64,000 nt of DNA. Source: Lepidodermella squamata. Taxonomy: Eukaryota; Gastrotricha. A program made the translations under genes and the position numbers. Position 1 is the stretch's first letter. The number at the start of each line of letters is the position of its first letter. The DNA lies in NCBI GenBank assembly GCA_047495785.1, contig JBLDXI010000074.1, positions 744,001 to 808,000 of the forward strand, read 5' to 3'. Under the pieces are notes generated by a model. That model did not search any database and was not told where the DNA came from. It saw nothing but the letters and a program-made list of their open reading frames with translations. This document shows positions 35,801 through 47,925 of the stretch, in pieces.

Positions 35801-38258
35801 AAGACCCGAATCAGCGAAAAATGCTCCTTATCGATAGCATGCAAGCTGACCAGCCATTACCTGCCAATCCCGAACCGAAGCCTGCGAAGATTGAGCCTGA
35901 ATCCAATTCGAAAGCAGCTACTTGGAATGTTGATAGTGATTCGGCTAAGCCTGATTCGAAGGTGAATGACAAGCTGCTGGAGCAAGAATTCGCGGCGACT
36001 CAGTGCCCAACATTGGACCTGATTCTAGCAGTCGATTTGATCTATTTCAAGACAAAGGAGCAATTTAACGCGGCTGCTCGGCCGATTTTGCAGAATTTCA
36101 TGCTGGATCTCAATCCGTGCCACGACGTCCGAATTTCTTCAGTAAGTTCAGTAATTCGTAAAACATAAAAAAATTGAAATTAATTAAAATTCTGAAATTT
36201 CAAAATTGGATTCCAAGAATCTTGATAATTTTTGAATATTAATAAATCAATTTTTTGGATTTAAAGTTCAAAATTCGAAACTTTTCAGTTTCGACCAGAT
36301 CTCTTAGATTTTTTAATTTTAGTTTTTCAATTTTTAGGTTGAGTATGGTAGTGCAGCGAATATTCGATTTCTACTCGATCATCACACTCCGGCGACCAAA
36401 GCTCGAGCTTATTTGGCCAATAATTACACGATTCGCGATGACAGCACGCTGGGCAGCATTTTCAGTGGAACTCAGCGAGCTTTGAGCGTTGTCCGTAATC
36501 AGGTCAGAAAATTCATAATATTTTGTTTAATTTTTATACCTATTGTTCTATTTTTTTAAATCTCATTCAATTTTCGTCTTTTAAATTATAATTAAATTTA
36601 AATTTAAATTTTAAATTAGAAATAAATGTTTCATTGAAATTCTCGAATTTTCTTTGAAGGTTTTGGAGCCCGGAGATGGCCATCGCCCAACCGGCCTGAC
36701 CTATTTATTCGTATTCACTGGCACGGAACCAACCCAGTGGGGCGAGACGATCAACCAAGCGGAACATCTTCGCCTCGATAAGGTCGTAATCACGGTCTTC
36801 GGCTTCGGATCCGGTGCTCCGAATATCCGAGTCCTAGCCAGCTCACCCACTCTGTACTTCCCAATCACCATCGACCCGCCTACAGCCGAAACTTTCGACT
36901 CAATCAGGATCGCATTAATGCAGGGTTTATTCGACTATGCCGAGCCTACAACCCCGGCTCCATTCAAGACGAAATATGTGAAAATTTCATCGTTACGAAT
37001 TCGATCTGTTGATTCAGTAGTCGAATCTTCGCTGCTGAAAATCGCGGACAATCACGACGATCTACCGGTTAAAAGATCGGTGAATCGCTGCCTCGCTCCG
37101 GATATCATTTTCGTAATCGATCGTTGCTACTTCAATCGATCGCTTTTCGACGCTAATATGCTACCGGTTTTGCAAGGTTTCGCGACTCTGACGAATCCTT
37201 GTGTCGATTTGCGGGTCAGTATTGTCGAGTTCAAGCGAGGCGTCAAGGCGCGGTCATGGTTGGCGGACCACACGCCGGCGGCTACTGCGATCAGTTATTT
37301 GAAGAATTTCCAGTCGTTCGATGATACCGATCTGGATAACGGTATGCCTGGCTGCCAAACCGGAGGTGCATTGGAGTTTGTTCGCAAAAAGGTGAGAATC
37401 GTTTTTTATTTCTCACCTGTAGCGAAAATTTCAATTATTTTTTTAATTTGAAATAATCAAAATTTTAATTTTCAACATGTTCGAATATTCAAGGAAACTG
37501 AAATATTGCGAAATTAAATAAATAAATGAATTTTAATGACATTTTTCTATCAAAGACTTCCTGGGCTCGTGGCCACCCTGATTTCGAATTTTCAATTTTT
37601 TTTAATTTTCGGATTGGAATTTCCTGAAATTTTGATTCAGGTTTACATCAAGGGTTTGATTGATTCGAGAAATAAAAAATGTATGAAATTGCCAATTAGT
37701 ACTTTAGCCTGAAATGCTGAAATCGAATTCCGAAATCGATTTCACAAATCAGTGATTTTTCATGAAATCAAAGTTTTTCATTGTCCTGTATTCGTTCCAC
37801 TTGAATGATTTGACTTTTTGCGCGCATTTCAGGTGTTATCGAAAGGTCGCGGCCATCGTCACCTAAGCCCTGTGCATGTTCTGCTGTTCCTGGGTACGAC
37901 GCCCAGCGACCCGGCGCACACAATCAACCATGCGGAACATTTACGCGTCAACACCCACGCTGTTCTACGCGTGTTCTCGTTCGGCCAGCACATCGACCCG
38001 GACTACGTCCGCATTCTAGCCAACGCTCCGGCCTACTACTACGACCTCAACGAGGCCGCAATGCCGATATTGTCGGTGACGGCATCGAATGAGCCAGCTT
38101 CGAACACAACCACCCATGCGGTCACATCGATTGAAACGACATCGGCGAGTTTCAACGGGAGTGGAGAAGCAGGCCCGACGGTTGAAATTTCGACGACGAC
38201 AACGACCCAAAGCAGCAAGGCCACTCTATTCGATGCGATTGACGACATTTTGAGCTGA
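32821..38258 (+). CDS. Secreted mucin-like protein with two degenerate vWA domains
   Basis: Four exons (32821-36141, 36338-36502, 36660-37391 and 37833-38258, all phase 0) give 1547 residues. The signal peptide ends near STSAAFS. Residues of roughly 60-1000 are a Ser/Thr-rich low-complexity region with repeated TTTS, TKLVP and ASTS runs, a typical O-glycosylated mucin stretch. Two vWA-like domains follow, starting at CPTLDLILAVDLIYF and CLAPDIIFVIDRCYF. Each continues with helices and LFVFTGTEP or VLLFLGTTP strands and an HLR...VFGFG or VFSFG segment. The metal-site motif DxSxS is replaced by DLIYF and DRCYF, so metal-dependent adhesion is probably lost. A cuticle, mucus or matrix role is likely. 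Exon 1 is unusually long (3.3 kb). Confidence 0.88.
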
Positions 38259-39193
38259 TCATTTCAAAGCGGCGAAAATAATGACAAAATTGTTGATGCG
38301 CGAAGTCGAAAATTTTCTATGAGAAAAAATTGTTTTGTATATGATTCGTTGTTTTTGGCATTTTTTATATAAATTATCGCAGATATTAATATTATTGCAG
38401 CAATTGTTCATAAAACTCTAAAGCGATTTTTGTAATCAAAACGAAATAAATTCAGCATATGGTTATGTCCGCGTCAATGTCCCATTTGGGCCTGAAATTC
38501 CAAACCTATTTTCTCATGAACGATGATAGATTTTCTAATAATTTTTTCTCAGTTATTCATGATCAGACGGGTGTCATCAGACCGACCGGTTTCCCATAGC
38601 CTAGGAGGTGATTGATTTTTGGCACCAATAATCGTTAATCGATAATCGATAATTAATAACCTTGATTTTTCACGGCAGAGTACCAGAGTTGAAATCAATA
38701 CGAAATCACTTCTTCATCAACCGATCGGCTCAAAATCGATAATCGATAACTGATCGGCCGGTCAGGTCGCTTCGGAATTTGCTAGCCCAAGGGGTAATCA
38801 AGTTCTCAGATTTCGAATATGCATAGTTTTATCAGCTATCTTTACGGTTCTCTCGGAAATCAGGCCCCACAGTCTGTCCGTTACCTTGCAATTTGTCTGT
38901 CCGTTATACTACGGAACGGTTTTCGCGCGGACTCGTGATTTGTGGCCGCCTCAAGATCGCGATTCATGCCTTTGTAATAGTTTATTGGATAATTTTGCCA
39001 GACAAACAGCTTGTGTATAACTCAAGAGATCACTAGACTAAGGTCACACAGCAGCAAGCAACACAACATCCCGCAATCACAGCAGCATTATTCGGTTATA
39101 AACTACTTGAAAACACATTAAGTAGTGATTAGTTTTCCATCAGTAAGCTTTGGGTACCCGTCTCGTCGTTCATCAACCGTGATCATCGTCAGC
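38259..39193. other. Intergenic, no supported gene
   Basis: 3' UTR of the mucin-like gene, then AT-rich sequence with repeated ATCGATAAT words near 38640-38760. No gene seen. Confidence 0.5.
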
Positions 39194-39587
39194 TTAGATC
39201 CTAGAGCCCGCGATAACATTATTTTGGAGATGGTACTTATTGGATGGTAATTTGACACCCCGGCTGGCTTCCTCGTGGATTTGTTCCTCGCGGAGTGCCA
39301 ACTTTACGTTTGTCGCAGCCTTGGTGTTCAACTTGGCGTGCTTGCCCTTGTTGGCGCCATGGGCTTTCTTGCCCGGTGCATGGGTGTGCTTTTTGCCCTT
39401 TAGCTTCTTGTCTGCATGAGCCGCCACCTTCGCGTAGGGGGCCTCGCGCGCCGAATCGTCAGCATCGTCGGCTGATACAGCGAGCACAGCGACGAAAGCC
39501 TGTGAAATGAAAGGGTGTAGTAGCAAAAGAGATAATTTCAGCTCGGAAACTAACCACTGCAAGGGTGAGAAGGAGGATCTTGTTCAT
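39194..39587 (-). CDS. Leader-exon family member 3: secreted His/Lys-rich protein
   Basis: Minus-strand exons are 39555-39587 and 39194-39499 (phase 0), giving 112 residues. The leader is MNKILLLTLAV joined to AFVAVLAVSA. The mature part begins DDADDSAREAPYAKV, then has a cationic core of HADKK, KGKKHTHAPGKKAHGANKGK and KLNTKAATN, and ends with LREEQIHEEASRG and a short unique tail. Leader, intron position and promoter match members 1, 2 and 4, but the mature sequence has no relation to the ARRVREE units beyond a shared (D/E)SAR start. High His and Lys content suggests binding of metal ions or acidic surfaces. Function unknown. Confidence 0.78.
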
Positions 39588-39645
39588 GTCGAAACGAAAA
39601 TTAAAAGCGAAAAAATAGTTGTGAAAATTTGCTGCTCAGCGTTGC

Positions 39646-39690
39646 GTTTTATAGGCACTCCCAGGTTAACCTCCGCCAACTGATCAAACT
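39646..39690 (-). promoter_or_regulatory. Shared leader-family core promoter (member 3)
   Basis: On the minus strand: TTTGATCAGTTGGCGG, AGGTTAACCTGGGAG and TGCCTATAAAAC, about 60 bp upstream of the ATG. Confidence 0.65.
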
Positions 39691-40089
39691 CGAGTTCACT
39701 AGGCGCATTCACGTGTTTCGCGGATACCGATGCACTTGTGGATGATAAAACACAACGACGGAGGCGAATTGGCATTGTCTTATTGTTTAAATTTCATAAG
39801 ATCATAGCTGACAAATTATGTAAAATTAGTCGGCTTGTATGCACAAGAAGAAGACAAGAAGCCGTTGAAATACACTAGGCATAAATTCATATATGCAGCA
39901 GTATGGAATTATTTAATTTCTCTATGGCTAGTTATGAAATAATGCTATATTCCTATCTGCCCACGACACATCTCGGCTCCCTAAAAAGGTGCAATAGGTG
40001 CATGGTTTTCAGACCTGTTATGCGTCAGATCTCGTGGGATTTTAATACCAAAAAATGTTATTTCGTTATAATCTCAATCGATGCTGGAA

Positions 40090-40290
40090 TTAAGAAAATG
40101 TCACAAATTGGCGAATTTTGCGACGGCTGGTTACTGCGACTGTTGCACCCTCATTTTTCCTGATTTGGGTTATAGAATTGGTGCCATGACAAGATATTCG
40201 TTCAACTTCGTCGGCTGATACAGCGAGGCACAGTGACGAAAACCTCTTCAAACATACAGCGAAGCTATTTTTTAATTTGAAATTGTCCAT
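40090..40290 (-). pseudogene. Decayed leader-exon family copy
   Basis: The start of the second exon is recognisable on the minus strand (GTTTTCGTCACTGTGCC, then TCGCTGTATCAGCCGACGA). One extra base, compared with member 3, breaks the frame between the signal core and AVSADEV. Downstream the frame reads an unrelated sequence to a stop at 40090. No intact leader exon was found beside it. Likely a dead duplicate, since it lies just upstream of member 3 on the same strand. Confidence 0.55.
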
Positions 40291-40997
40291 TTTCCGAGGT
40301 CAAGAATGTAAGAGAAATGGGAAAGCAAAAATTGCACTCGATCGGTGGGCTATCATACCTAATATTATGTCGCCATAGCATCGAGTAAAAGTGCTATCGA
40401 TTTCGAGTTTCTAAAAGTGGCATTGGGGTAATGCTTCGCCTGCAAGGAATGCGCAGGGAACCTTAGTTTTTAGTGCGGAGATGATGCGCTGCGATACTAC
40501 CCGGCTGAAACCGAGAGGTGAACCCAAGCTTTAACACCTCGATTTCGCCCTCCTTCACGCATCAACACAGCTCTGGGTTTTCCTCTGGTTCAACGAGGAT
40601 CGTCGTCTTACACCTTAACCCGATAACATCTCTCGCCCCTGCCGTTTAACCAGCTTCATTTTTTCAACCAGCTTCAAATAGTTTGAACTTATGCATGATG
40701 CATTTTTAACGGCTTCCTTTGCAAACAAGCCGTCAATGCTGTGATAATATTTCAGCAATGTTCTTATGGAATATACATAAGGCGATGCCTCGTCACCTCC
40801 GCCATTGTGTATGTAATAATATTTTAACGAAAAGAGAAGAGCTTGCTCAGACCATCATTGCTCATTGCTCATTAGCATCATTGCTCGGACGTCAGACGTC
40901 TCCACATCGTGAAAAGCGCTGTTATCGAACATGCGCGTTTATTACAACATGTATTACGCAACGCAAGCCGGTAGAATTTTGTTATTGTTTCGATTGA
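40291..40997. other. Intergenic, left part of PLAC8 duplication
   Basis: Contains a fragment resembling leader-family upstream DNA near 40700-40800 (GGCTTCCTTTGCAAACAAGCC; AATATTTCAGCAATGTTCTT, also at 57450-57469). From about 40918 it holds the left flank of the PLAC8 duplication. No gene supported. Confidence 0.45.
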
Positions 40998-42964
40998 AAT
41001 TAGAGAGCTGTTGGTTTTATTGTTTCAAAACGAAAATAAAAGCACCGGCCACGATTGGGCTTTGGGCGCATCAGAAATATCGTTATAATAATATCGTATA
41101 ATATATAATAAATGTAATATAGCACAGTATGGTACCACACACACAAAAATATCATAGGCAGAGGTAGTTTTTTCCAGAGTGATGCTCAGAGTAATATTTA
41201 TTCACATTTTTTATTAATATTGCCGATATAGTTGGTCAAGATTAGGTAGATGGGATAGGCGGATATGTATGCAATTTTAGAGTCATCCGGTAATTGTAGG
41301 CGAGGGATAGTAATTTCGATAAATGTGCAGAGCCGCTAGATTCACAGCAAATTATAGAATTAATTATGTCAGTTTTATCAGGTTTCATTTCAGCGTTATT
41401 TATATTATGTAGATACGGCAAGTAGTTGCATTCTAGGTATAGGTGAGTTAAAAGTTCTACTGAGTCAGCGAAGCTATTTAGAGATAGGACGGGATTGTTA
41501 CTATTTTTATAGCAGAAAATACATCTAAGGCCGAAGTTATTTATATAGCAAAACGGTTTATGAATGGAATTAGTTCTAATCATAGCTAGCGTTTGGATAT
41601 TTTTAAGTGACCAGAAAGCTTGCCGCGTACTCGAGTACATTAGTAGTTTGTCAAATTTTTCTTCAGAGTAAACAGGATTTTGATAGAGCGATTTTAGAGA
41701 AGAGGCCGTCGACAATTTGTCATTTTCGACCCATTTCTCATACCATCTCTCAAGCAGGGCTAGGCCCTCAAATTTAGATGTAGCATTGAAAATTTCTTTT
41801 CCGCCCAGTTTTTCAACATCTTCTGGTAAATTTTTGAAGATATGTTTATATAGATTTTTGTTTGAGTCAATTATTTCGAAAGCTGTCTTCAGCAGTATAT
41901 GGTTGTCCTCGAATTTGAGTTTAAGAAAGTGACGTATAGCTGCTTTAGTGAGGATTAGGCTTGGAGGGTCTAGGTAGAATTCACGTTTCACGAGCTCGTC
42001 TCTCGCCGCGGCGGGAATTCGGCAGAGCTGTTTTACGAAATGAGTATTGAAAGGAAAAATTTTGGCCTTTTTTGATTGACCCCAAAATCCTCCAGCATAG
42101 GAATAGTTGCTAACCAGATAGGAATTATAGAGAAGGTGAAACGTTTTGGGTGGTAGATATGTGGTGAACCGATCGATCATGTTGGGTATAAAAGCGGCAA
42201 TTCGTTTCGCATTCGCATTGACAACCTCCACCATTTTATCAAAATTCAAATTATTAGTAAAATAAACTCCTAGGTATTTAAATTCTTTAACTCTTTCGAG
42301 TTGTTCGCCGTTTAGATAAAATTTTGGTTGATTATTCTCAACAAATTTCTTTTCAAAAATCAAGATTTTTGTTTTATCGACGTTAATTATTAATGAATTT
42401 TCTTCAGCATAAGCTACTAGCTCATCCAGGAGGCTCTGCAGCTGCTCAGCGCTTTCTGCCAGTAGGACCAAGTCATCGGCGTATAGGATTGCCAAGACTA
42501 CATATTCACCGAAGGTCAAGCCAGGGAAAACTTTCATTAGGAAAGGAATGAGATCGTTTATAAAAATTGAAAACAAAAGTGGTGATAATGGGTCACCCTG
42601 TCGGACTCCCACGTTTGACTTTATTGGCTTATCGAATAGAATAGTCGATTTAATTCTAAGCAGCAATGTATTGTCGGCGTACATGTTCCTAATGACCTCA
42701 ATAAAGGACAAAGGCAGTCCTATTTTTCTAAGCTTCTTCATTAAGAGAGCACGGCTAATATTGTCGAACGCATTTGAAAAATCTACGAAGGCTGTGTATA
42801 TTTTCTTTTTCCTAGTAAGGTAATAAGCCACGATGGCGTAGAATAGAGTACACGCATCTACTGTGCCTATTTTTGGCGTGAATCCGAACTGTTCGGGTCG
42901 CAAAATCTTTTTAGCCGTGCACCATTCTCGCAAGCGTTTTTCTAGGATACTTGAAATTATCGCA
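40998..42964 (-). mobile_element. 5'-truncated non-LTR retrotransposon (LINE)
   Basis: An uninterrupted minus-strand frame ending at 41242 encodes a reverse transcriptase. It has ILRPEQFGFTPKIGTVDAC, FVDFSNAFDNISRA, GVRQGDPLSPLLFSIFINDL and the catalytic YADD box, then a thumb region and a C-terminal CIFC...HLYLEC zinc-like motif. No endonuclease domain is present. The frame enters from host sequence at its 5' end (near 42965), as expected for a truncated insertion by target-primed reverse transcription. The exact 3' end, near 41000-41100, was not fixed. Clade was not assigned. No stops interrupt about 570 codons, so the insertion is young. Confidence 0.88.
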
Positions 42965-43254
42965 AAAAATAAAGCAATCAATTGCTGTAGTGAATTTAAA
43001 GCGAGTTTTTGGCACAACCTCATTTGCGATTTCGTTGATGGTGAGAGGCTTGTTCTTTGTTAATGAGCAGTTTTCAATGGCGCTCGATGTAGAATTTTCG
43101 TGAATCCATCTCGTTGATAAGACGCTTTAATAAATAAATATACAAATTCAAACGATTTTTTTTCTATTTCATGACTTACAAGAGCAGCGCAGCTATTTAG
43201 TTAGTCAGTGGGAAACGTAAATTAAACTTATAATCGAAGAAAAAAAATCGTCAC

Positions 43255-43881
43255 TTACAACCCGCAACTGAAATGCAGAAAAGGCAAATGTAATTTTTGT
43301 AATAGCTATTCAGTGGGATAAAATTGCTAACCAGCAGTATAAGCAGGCTTCGTCACACATGTCTTGCTCGATACCGATCAAAGTGCGGAATCTGTGTTAG
43401 AGGAATCCGAAATATTTCCAAAAAAGCGGCTTGTTTAATCGTTTACCGAACGTTGAGCGGGACGATGCCGAAGCAGCAGCCATAGCACCCGTTCTCACCC
43501 AAGTGATTCGAAGCCTTGCACGAAATGTAGAATGGGCAGCAGAAGCCGAAGATACAGTTTGAAGGGTGCCTTGCAGTTCATAATAGGAATAGGAATAGGG
43601 TTAGGAATAGGAATATCGTGTCACATTTAGACCTACACGCAAAGATCGCAGACGCCATGTCGCCAGACCTCGTTCCCGGCGCGTATCGCGTGTTGCAGCA
43701 GACTCAGCGCACCGTCGTCGGGCTGAGGCTGTCGAATGTGAACAAAAGTCGGCTGGCGGCCACTGCGTTTGACGGCAGGCTGAGGAGCTGGGTTTCCGGG
43801 CTGACCGGCCGGTTGGTAGTCCGGTTGGGCTTCTGGGTGAGCAGACGGGTACAGCGGTGCGGCATTCTTTTCGTCAGACAT
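43255..43881 (-). CDS. PLAC8 cysteine-rich protein (copy 2)
   Basis: Four minus-strand exons (43637-43881, 43447-43569, 43332-43391 and 43255-43267) give 146 residues. The Pro/Gln/Tyr-rich N-terminus (beginning MSDEKNAAPLYPSAHPEAQP) precedes WRHGVCDLCV, GFCCPFYISCKAS, GENGCYGCC and MCDEACLYCCCGL. The PLAC8 CPC turn of copy 1 reads CPF here, which removes one conserved cysteine. The C-terminus gains a Cys in its place (CCCGL against CWCGL). Exons 2-4 have the same lengths as in copy 1. Cysteine changes may alter metal binding or membrane interaction. The donor of intron 1 is GTAGGT. Confidence 0.83.
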
Positions 43882-44718
43882 TTTATTACGCCTTTCAATC
43901 GCTCACTAAAAGATATTCTAACATAAAGAAAGGATGACATATATTTCGCTCGAGCCGGCAAGGCTATCGGTATCTCAGCCGAGCGACTCGACATGAGCTA
44001 GTCGGATACATCCGCGCGAGGGTGAAGATAGCGCACTCACGACTGAACTGGCGAATAGGCATGGAAATGCACGGCAAATTGCCCCCAAATATAAGCCATT
44101 CGCTCCAATGTTTTATTATGATTAGGTGTGGATGTAATATCGCGATATTGGGCGTTAGCCAGGGTAAGAGCCGCCATATGCGAGGCTGATAAGGCAGACC
44201 GTAGGCGCCCTATTTAGCCATCAATACTGATCTAATAGTTTTTAATCGACAGATTACGGACTAATTCCTTGTGATCGTAACAATTTAGAGACAGAACCTG
44301 AGGTGGAATCGACTTTTATCTCCCTTGATTTTTGCATTATTTTCAGGTTGTATCAAATGTTGTGAACTATGAATAAGTAACTTGTGTCAAATGTGTTGTT
44401 TACCTTTTGTTTTGAAAATAGGGTTTCAACGCTCAGGAAACCTAAAAGGTCCCGAACCTAACATCATGAAAATAAGAAAAGACTCCTGAAAAGACTCCTG
44501 AAGTTATCTCAGCCTTTTACTCAGCTTTAAAAGTTTTAAATATTATAATAACAGAATTTCGAATAGGTAATTAATAATTATTTATTTGGGAATATAATGA
44601 CTTCTCCTGATAAGTAATAAAAGTGTGCACACGAAATAGCGCACGATGAGTGCGCCGAAATGGGGTCATCCTTCTCTCAAAACCTCACACTAGTCATTAG
44701 AACGTTCATCTCTAGTGT
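43882..44718. other. Intergenic: PLAC8 copy 2 promoter
   Basis: Includes the block at 44050-44200 shared with 27960-28110. The 14-bp palindrome AATATCGCGATATT lies here near 44137. The rest is AT-rich upstream DNA of the F-box gene. No gene supported. Confidence 0.5.
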
Positions 44719-47371
44719 GTGATGACCTACCAGCAAGCGTCGAATAGCGAATCAGTTCTTCTCTCCTCCGCCGTCGTAATGCCTACGCCCGAGAACTGCA
44801 TCGATTTCTGCGTTGAATTTTGCCGACGTGACGATTTGGCGCAACTTGAAGCCGGCAAAATCATGGCTATTGTCAGCCATTCTTCGCCTATTGTCTACAA
44901 CCGCGAGAGCATGTCCCGAAGCGTTCTCATTGTCTTCAACCACTCGTTAGAAGGCCCGAGTGAAATCAACGAATCGCGGCCTAGATCGATGTTTGTCGAC
45001 TGTTATTTAACCATGCGTGTTAATTGCAAGAAATTGGTTGTAAAAACGCAAAATTTGGCATTCGGCCAGATTTTTCGCGTCACCGCCGGCTACAAATTGA
45101 TGCCGATTAATAGCAGTAAGAGCCGCGAATTCACCGCCATTGATGAGATGTGGGTACCCGAGTGGAGCCAGGCGGTTGATCCTAGCAATGAAAATTTCAC
45201 GATTATTCCAACTGGTGTCAATCAATCGTGTGACGTCATTCGATTTGAAATCAAGCCGTTTCCGAACCTTGAAAGTGCGTTCAATTTGTGTCGCGCTAGG
45301 CTGGTTTTGCGGCCGAGCACCATGGCTCCGGTGATTCAATGCCGCTTTGACAACGAAGAGGTTGGACCAGTTTCTAAGCTGCCGAATCGTAGGTTTAAGC
45401 GAGCTGTGAGAAGGCTGGCGGTTAATCAGAAGTCAGTTCAACGTTCGGCGAATTTCGAAAATTGCCCGGGTGATATTTTGCTGTACATTGTTAACAAGGT
45501 GCCTGAAGATGACCGATATAAGGTGAGAAAAAACCTCGTTTTTTCCTGTTTCTGATATCTGGAAATTTTCCCGCTAAATTATATTCGATATTCAAGTCGC
45601 AATTGAACAGCCTTGCTGTTTCATTTTCGAAGACTGGATTAATTTACAAGTTTTCTCAGAATTCCAAAAATAGTTGAAAATTTTGGGACACTCTGTAAGT
45701 TAGGAAGCATTTCTGTTAACGTTTTTAAAATCGCTCATTATGTTTTTCAAATTTTGACATATTTTCAATTTCTGATTTCTGAGTTATATTCTCGGTTTGA
45801 ACCTTTTTCATTTTCGATATTCCAATTTTAGATGATGGCAACACTTTCGAAAACATGCCGCCGCTTCTTCGACATTCTGAACCACCCACTGATCTACGCA
45901 TCGCTCGATCTCAACATGTCCAGCTTAAAACTCGTTCCGTACTCCCCCTCAATCATGGCATTTCTAGCGGCACGAGCCAAGCAGGTTCGCCATTTACGAG
46001 TCGGGGCGATCCCAAACCTTCCTCCATTATGCAGTTTGAGAGGCTTGGTCAGCAGTATCGAAAATGGAAATTTGATCTCTTTTTCGGCTGATAACTCCCC
46101 AGTTGTTACTGACCACATTTTTAGCCTCATTTTGGACCGCCAACCTAACTTGGAACAAATCAGCATTTCAGGCATTAATTTTAAATTTTATATCGAGCTT
46201 TTTCTAATTTATTCATTTTCAGGATGTCACGCTTTGACGTCGAATATATTCAGCGGAATTTCGAAGCTATCGAAGCTTCGAATTTTGAGATTGAACGACA
46301 TAGCTATCGAACCTGCAGCGCTTTTCAACATTGCAAATTCATGCTTGAATCTCGAGCAAATCGTAATAAGACGTCTTCCAACGTTTCTGAAACGCCGTTT
46401 CTCAACTATGGCCAACGTTAGTCTACGGCAGCGCTTCGATTATCAGGATTCTCGGCAGAGTTACTCATTTGATGAAGCCATGTCAAAGCTAGCTGAGAAA
46501 ACCTCTCTGAAACGTGTCGCAATCGATTCAACCTGTTTCTCAAGTTTTGGGAACCTTTTGAGCTTTGTGTCGGATTGTCCGAAACTAGAGCAGTTGTCTA
46601 TCGAATCTTTTCCAACTTCTGGGCATGGCCGAATCATCGCGAGAAGTGACCGAGCTTCGGTTTTCATTGAAAAGTTGGCTGAAGCCTGTGGAAACCTGAG
46701 GGACCTACACATCGGAGCTACACAACGGCCTTTTGTGATTGGAAATGCCGACTTCAGGTTGATGGCCAAGTTCCAAAGGCTGGAGAGATGTAGATTGGAA
46801 AAGGTCGATGTTGATTTTCATGTAAGTTCCAGAGGTTGGTAAAGTTCTTATTCTAACTCTTCATTTTCAGGAGGCCCGAGCTTTGCTGGAATCTTCGCCA
46901 TCCCTTGTTTCGATAAGCATGTCTGGGATTCGAATCTCAAGCTGGCAGGCTAACAAGTTACGCGAGCTTTTCCCGAAACGAAAAATCAACTATTACTGCT
47001 TAGACGAAGACGATTTTTACGACGGTCAAGCTGCGCCCCAGATACAAGAACTTGTTTTGATTGGAAATCGAGCGCAAAATGACCGAGATCAAGGGTTTGA
47101 GGAAGGCTATGACAGCGGAGATTCCGATGATAAGGAAAATGAAGACGAGGATGAGATTAGTGATGCGAATTCTGGTGCCTTGTCTAATGCGTTGCAGAGC
47201 ATTGAAAACCGTGAGATTGCCGATTTTTGGATCTACCACATCAACGAGTACTGCCGACGGGTGACTGATCTCCTTGGGGCTTTGGATCGCCGGCATCACC
47301 TAGACTTCGCTCAGCGTGGCATGCCGAACGATGGCTTCTCATTGTTCGAAAACGTGGCTATGGAAGAATGA
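44719..47371 (+). CDS. F-box protein with LRR-like C-terminal region
   Basis: Three exons (44719-45522, 45832-46821 and 46871-47371, phase 0) give up to 764 residues. An N-terminal region of about 250 residues has no recognised domain. An F-box follows (CPGDILLYIVNKVPEDDRYK, then CRRFFDILNHPLIYASL), broken by intron 1. The second exon shows irregular leucine-rich repeats (HLRVGAIPNLPPL, NLEQISISG, LRILRLND, CPKLEQLSIES). The end is acidic (SGDSDDKENEDEDE), then a helical tail. Such proteins are usually substrate adaptors of SCF ubiquitin ligases, with LRRs binding the target. Within exon 2, 46171-46224 looks like an in-frame 54-nt intron with a GC donor and a TTTTCAG acceptor. If spliced, the protein is 18 residues shorter. 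Confidence 0.8.
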
Positions 47372-47925
47372 TGATAACTTTTAGTTTGTTGCGTTGTAAT
47401 AATGAGAGTCTTTCATTAAATTATGTTGTAAATTATGGTTTTGTTTTTATTTCGATGTGGTCCGTGAACCCATAGGCGGTGATAGCTGCCGGGAAAGATG
47501 GAAATAATGTTCGGTAGAAATTTACCAGTAAGCCATTACCGTATGCTAACAAATGGATCAGATAAACCTGAGGACTAACAGGACTAAGACTAACACGTCG
47601 CTGCAGAACTATCTCGGGGTTCGGGTTTTTCTATGAAATTGTGCGGTTTTCGTGATTCTCAAACTGATCTTATTAAGCGTATTTTGTGGCCAGTTTACGA
47701 GCGACATACTTTGCCCTGCAGAGTCGATATCGATTCCAAGTATGGATTCTACATTCTACTAATCAGGGAATTTTTCCCCTTACCTCTGAAAGATGAGGCC
47801 AATGCCCCAATCAGAATACGCCATTAATTTATTCCACGGTCCAACAATTATAGGAGCAGTAAGATCTGAGTACTCAACACGATGAGTGATGAAATCTTAG
47901 CGTTAAATGCGGCATTTCGGTTTCA
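47372..47925. other. Intergenic, convergent 3' ends
   Basis: Lies between the 3' ends of the F-box gene and the minus-strand GPCR gene. TTCATTAAATTATG near 47412 may serve as a polyadenylation region. No gene seen. Confidence 0.5.

Larger units (their letters stand above)
40918..44220. repeat. Segmental duplication, copy 2 (PLAC8 block, LINE-interrupted)
   Basis: Homologous to 26590-28200. The flank is split: 40918-40997 matches 26596-26674, and 42965-43140 matches 26685-26880, with about 2 kb of LINE sequence between. The PLAC8 gene and its upstream region follow in the same order. Confidence 0.75.
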
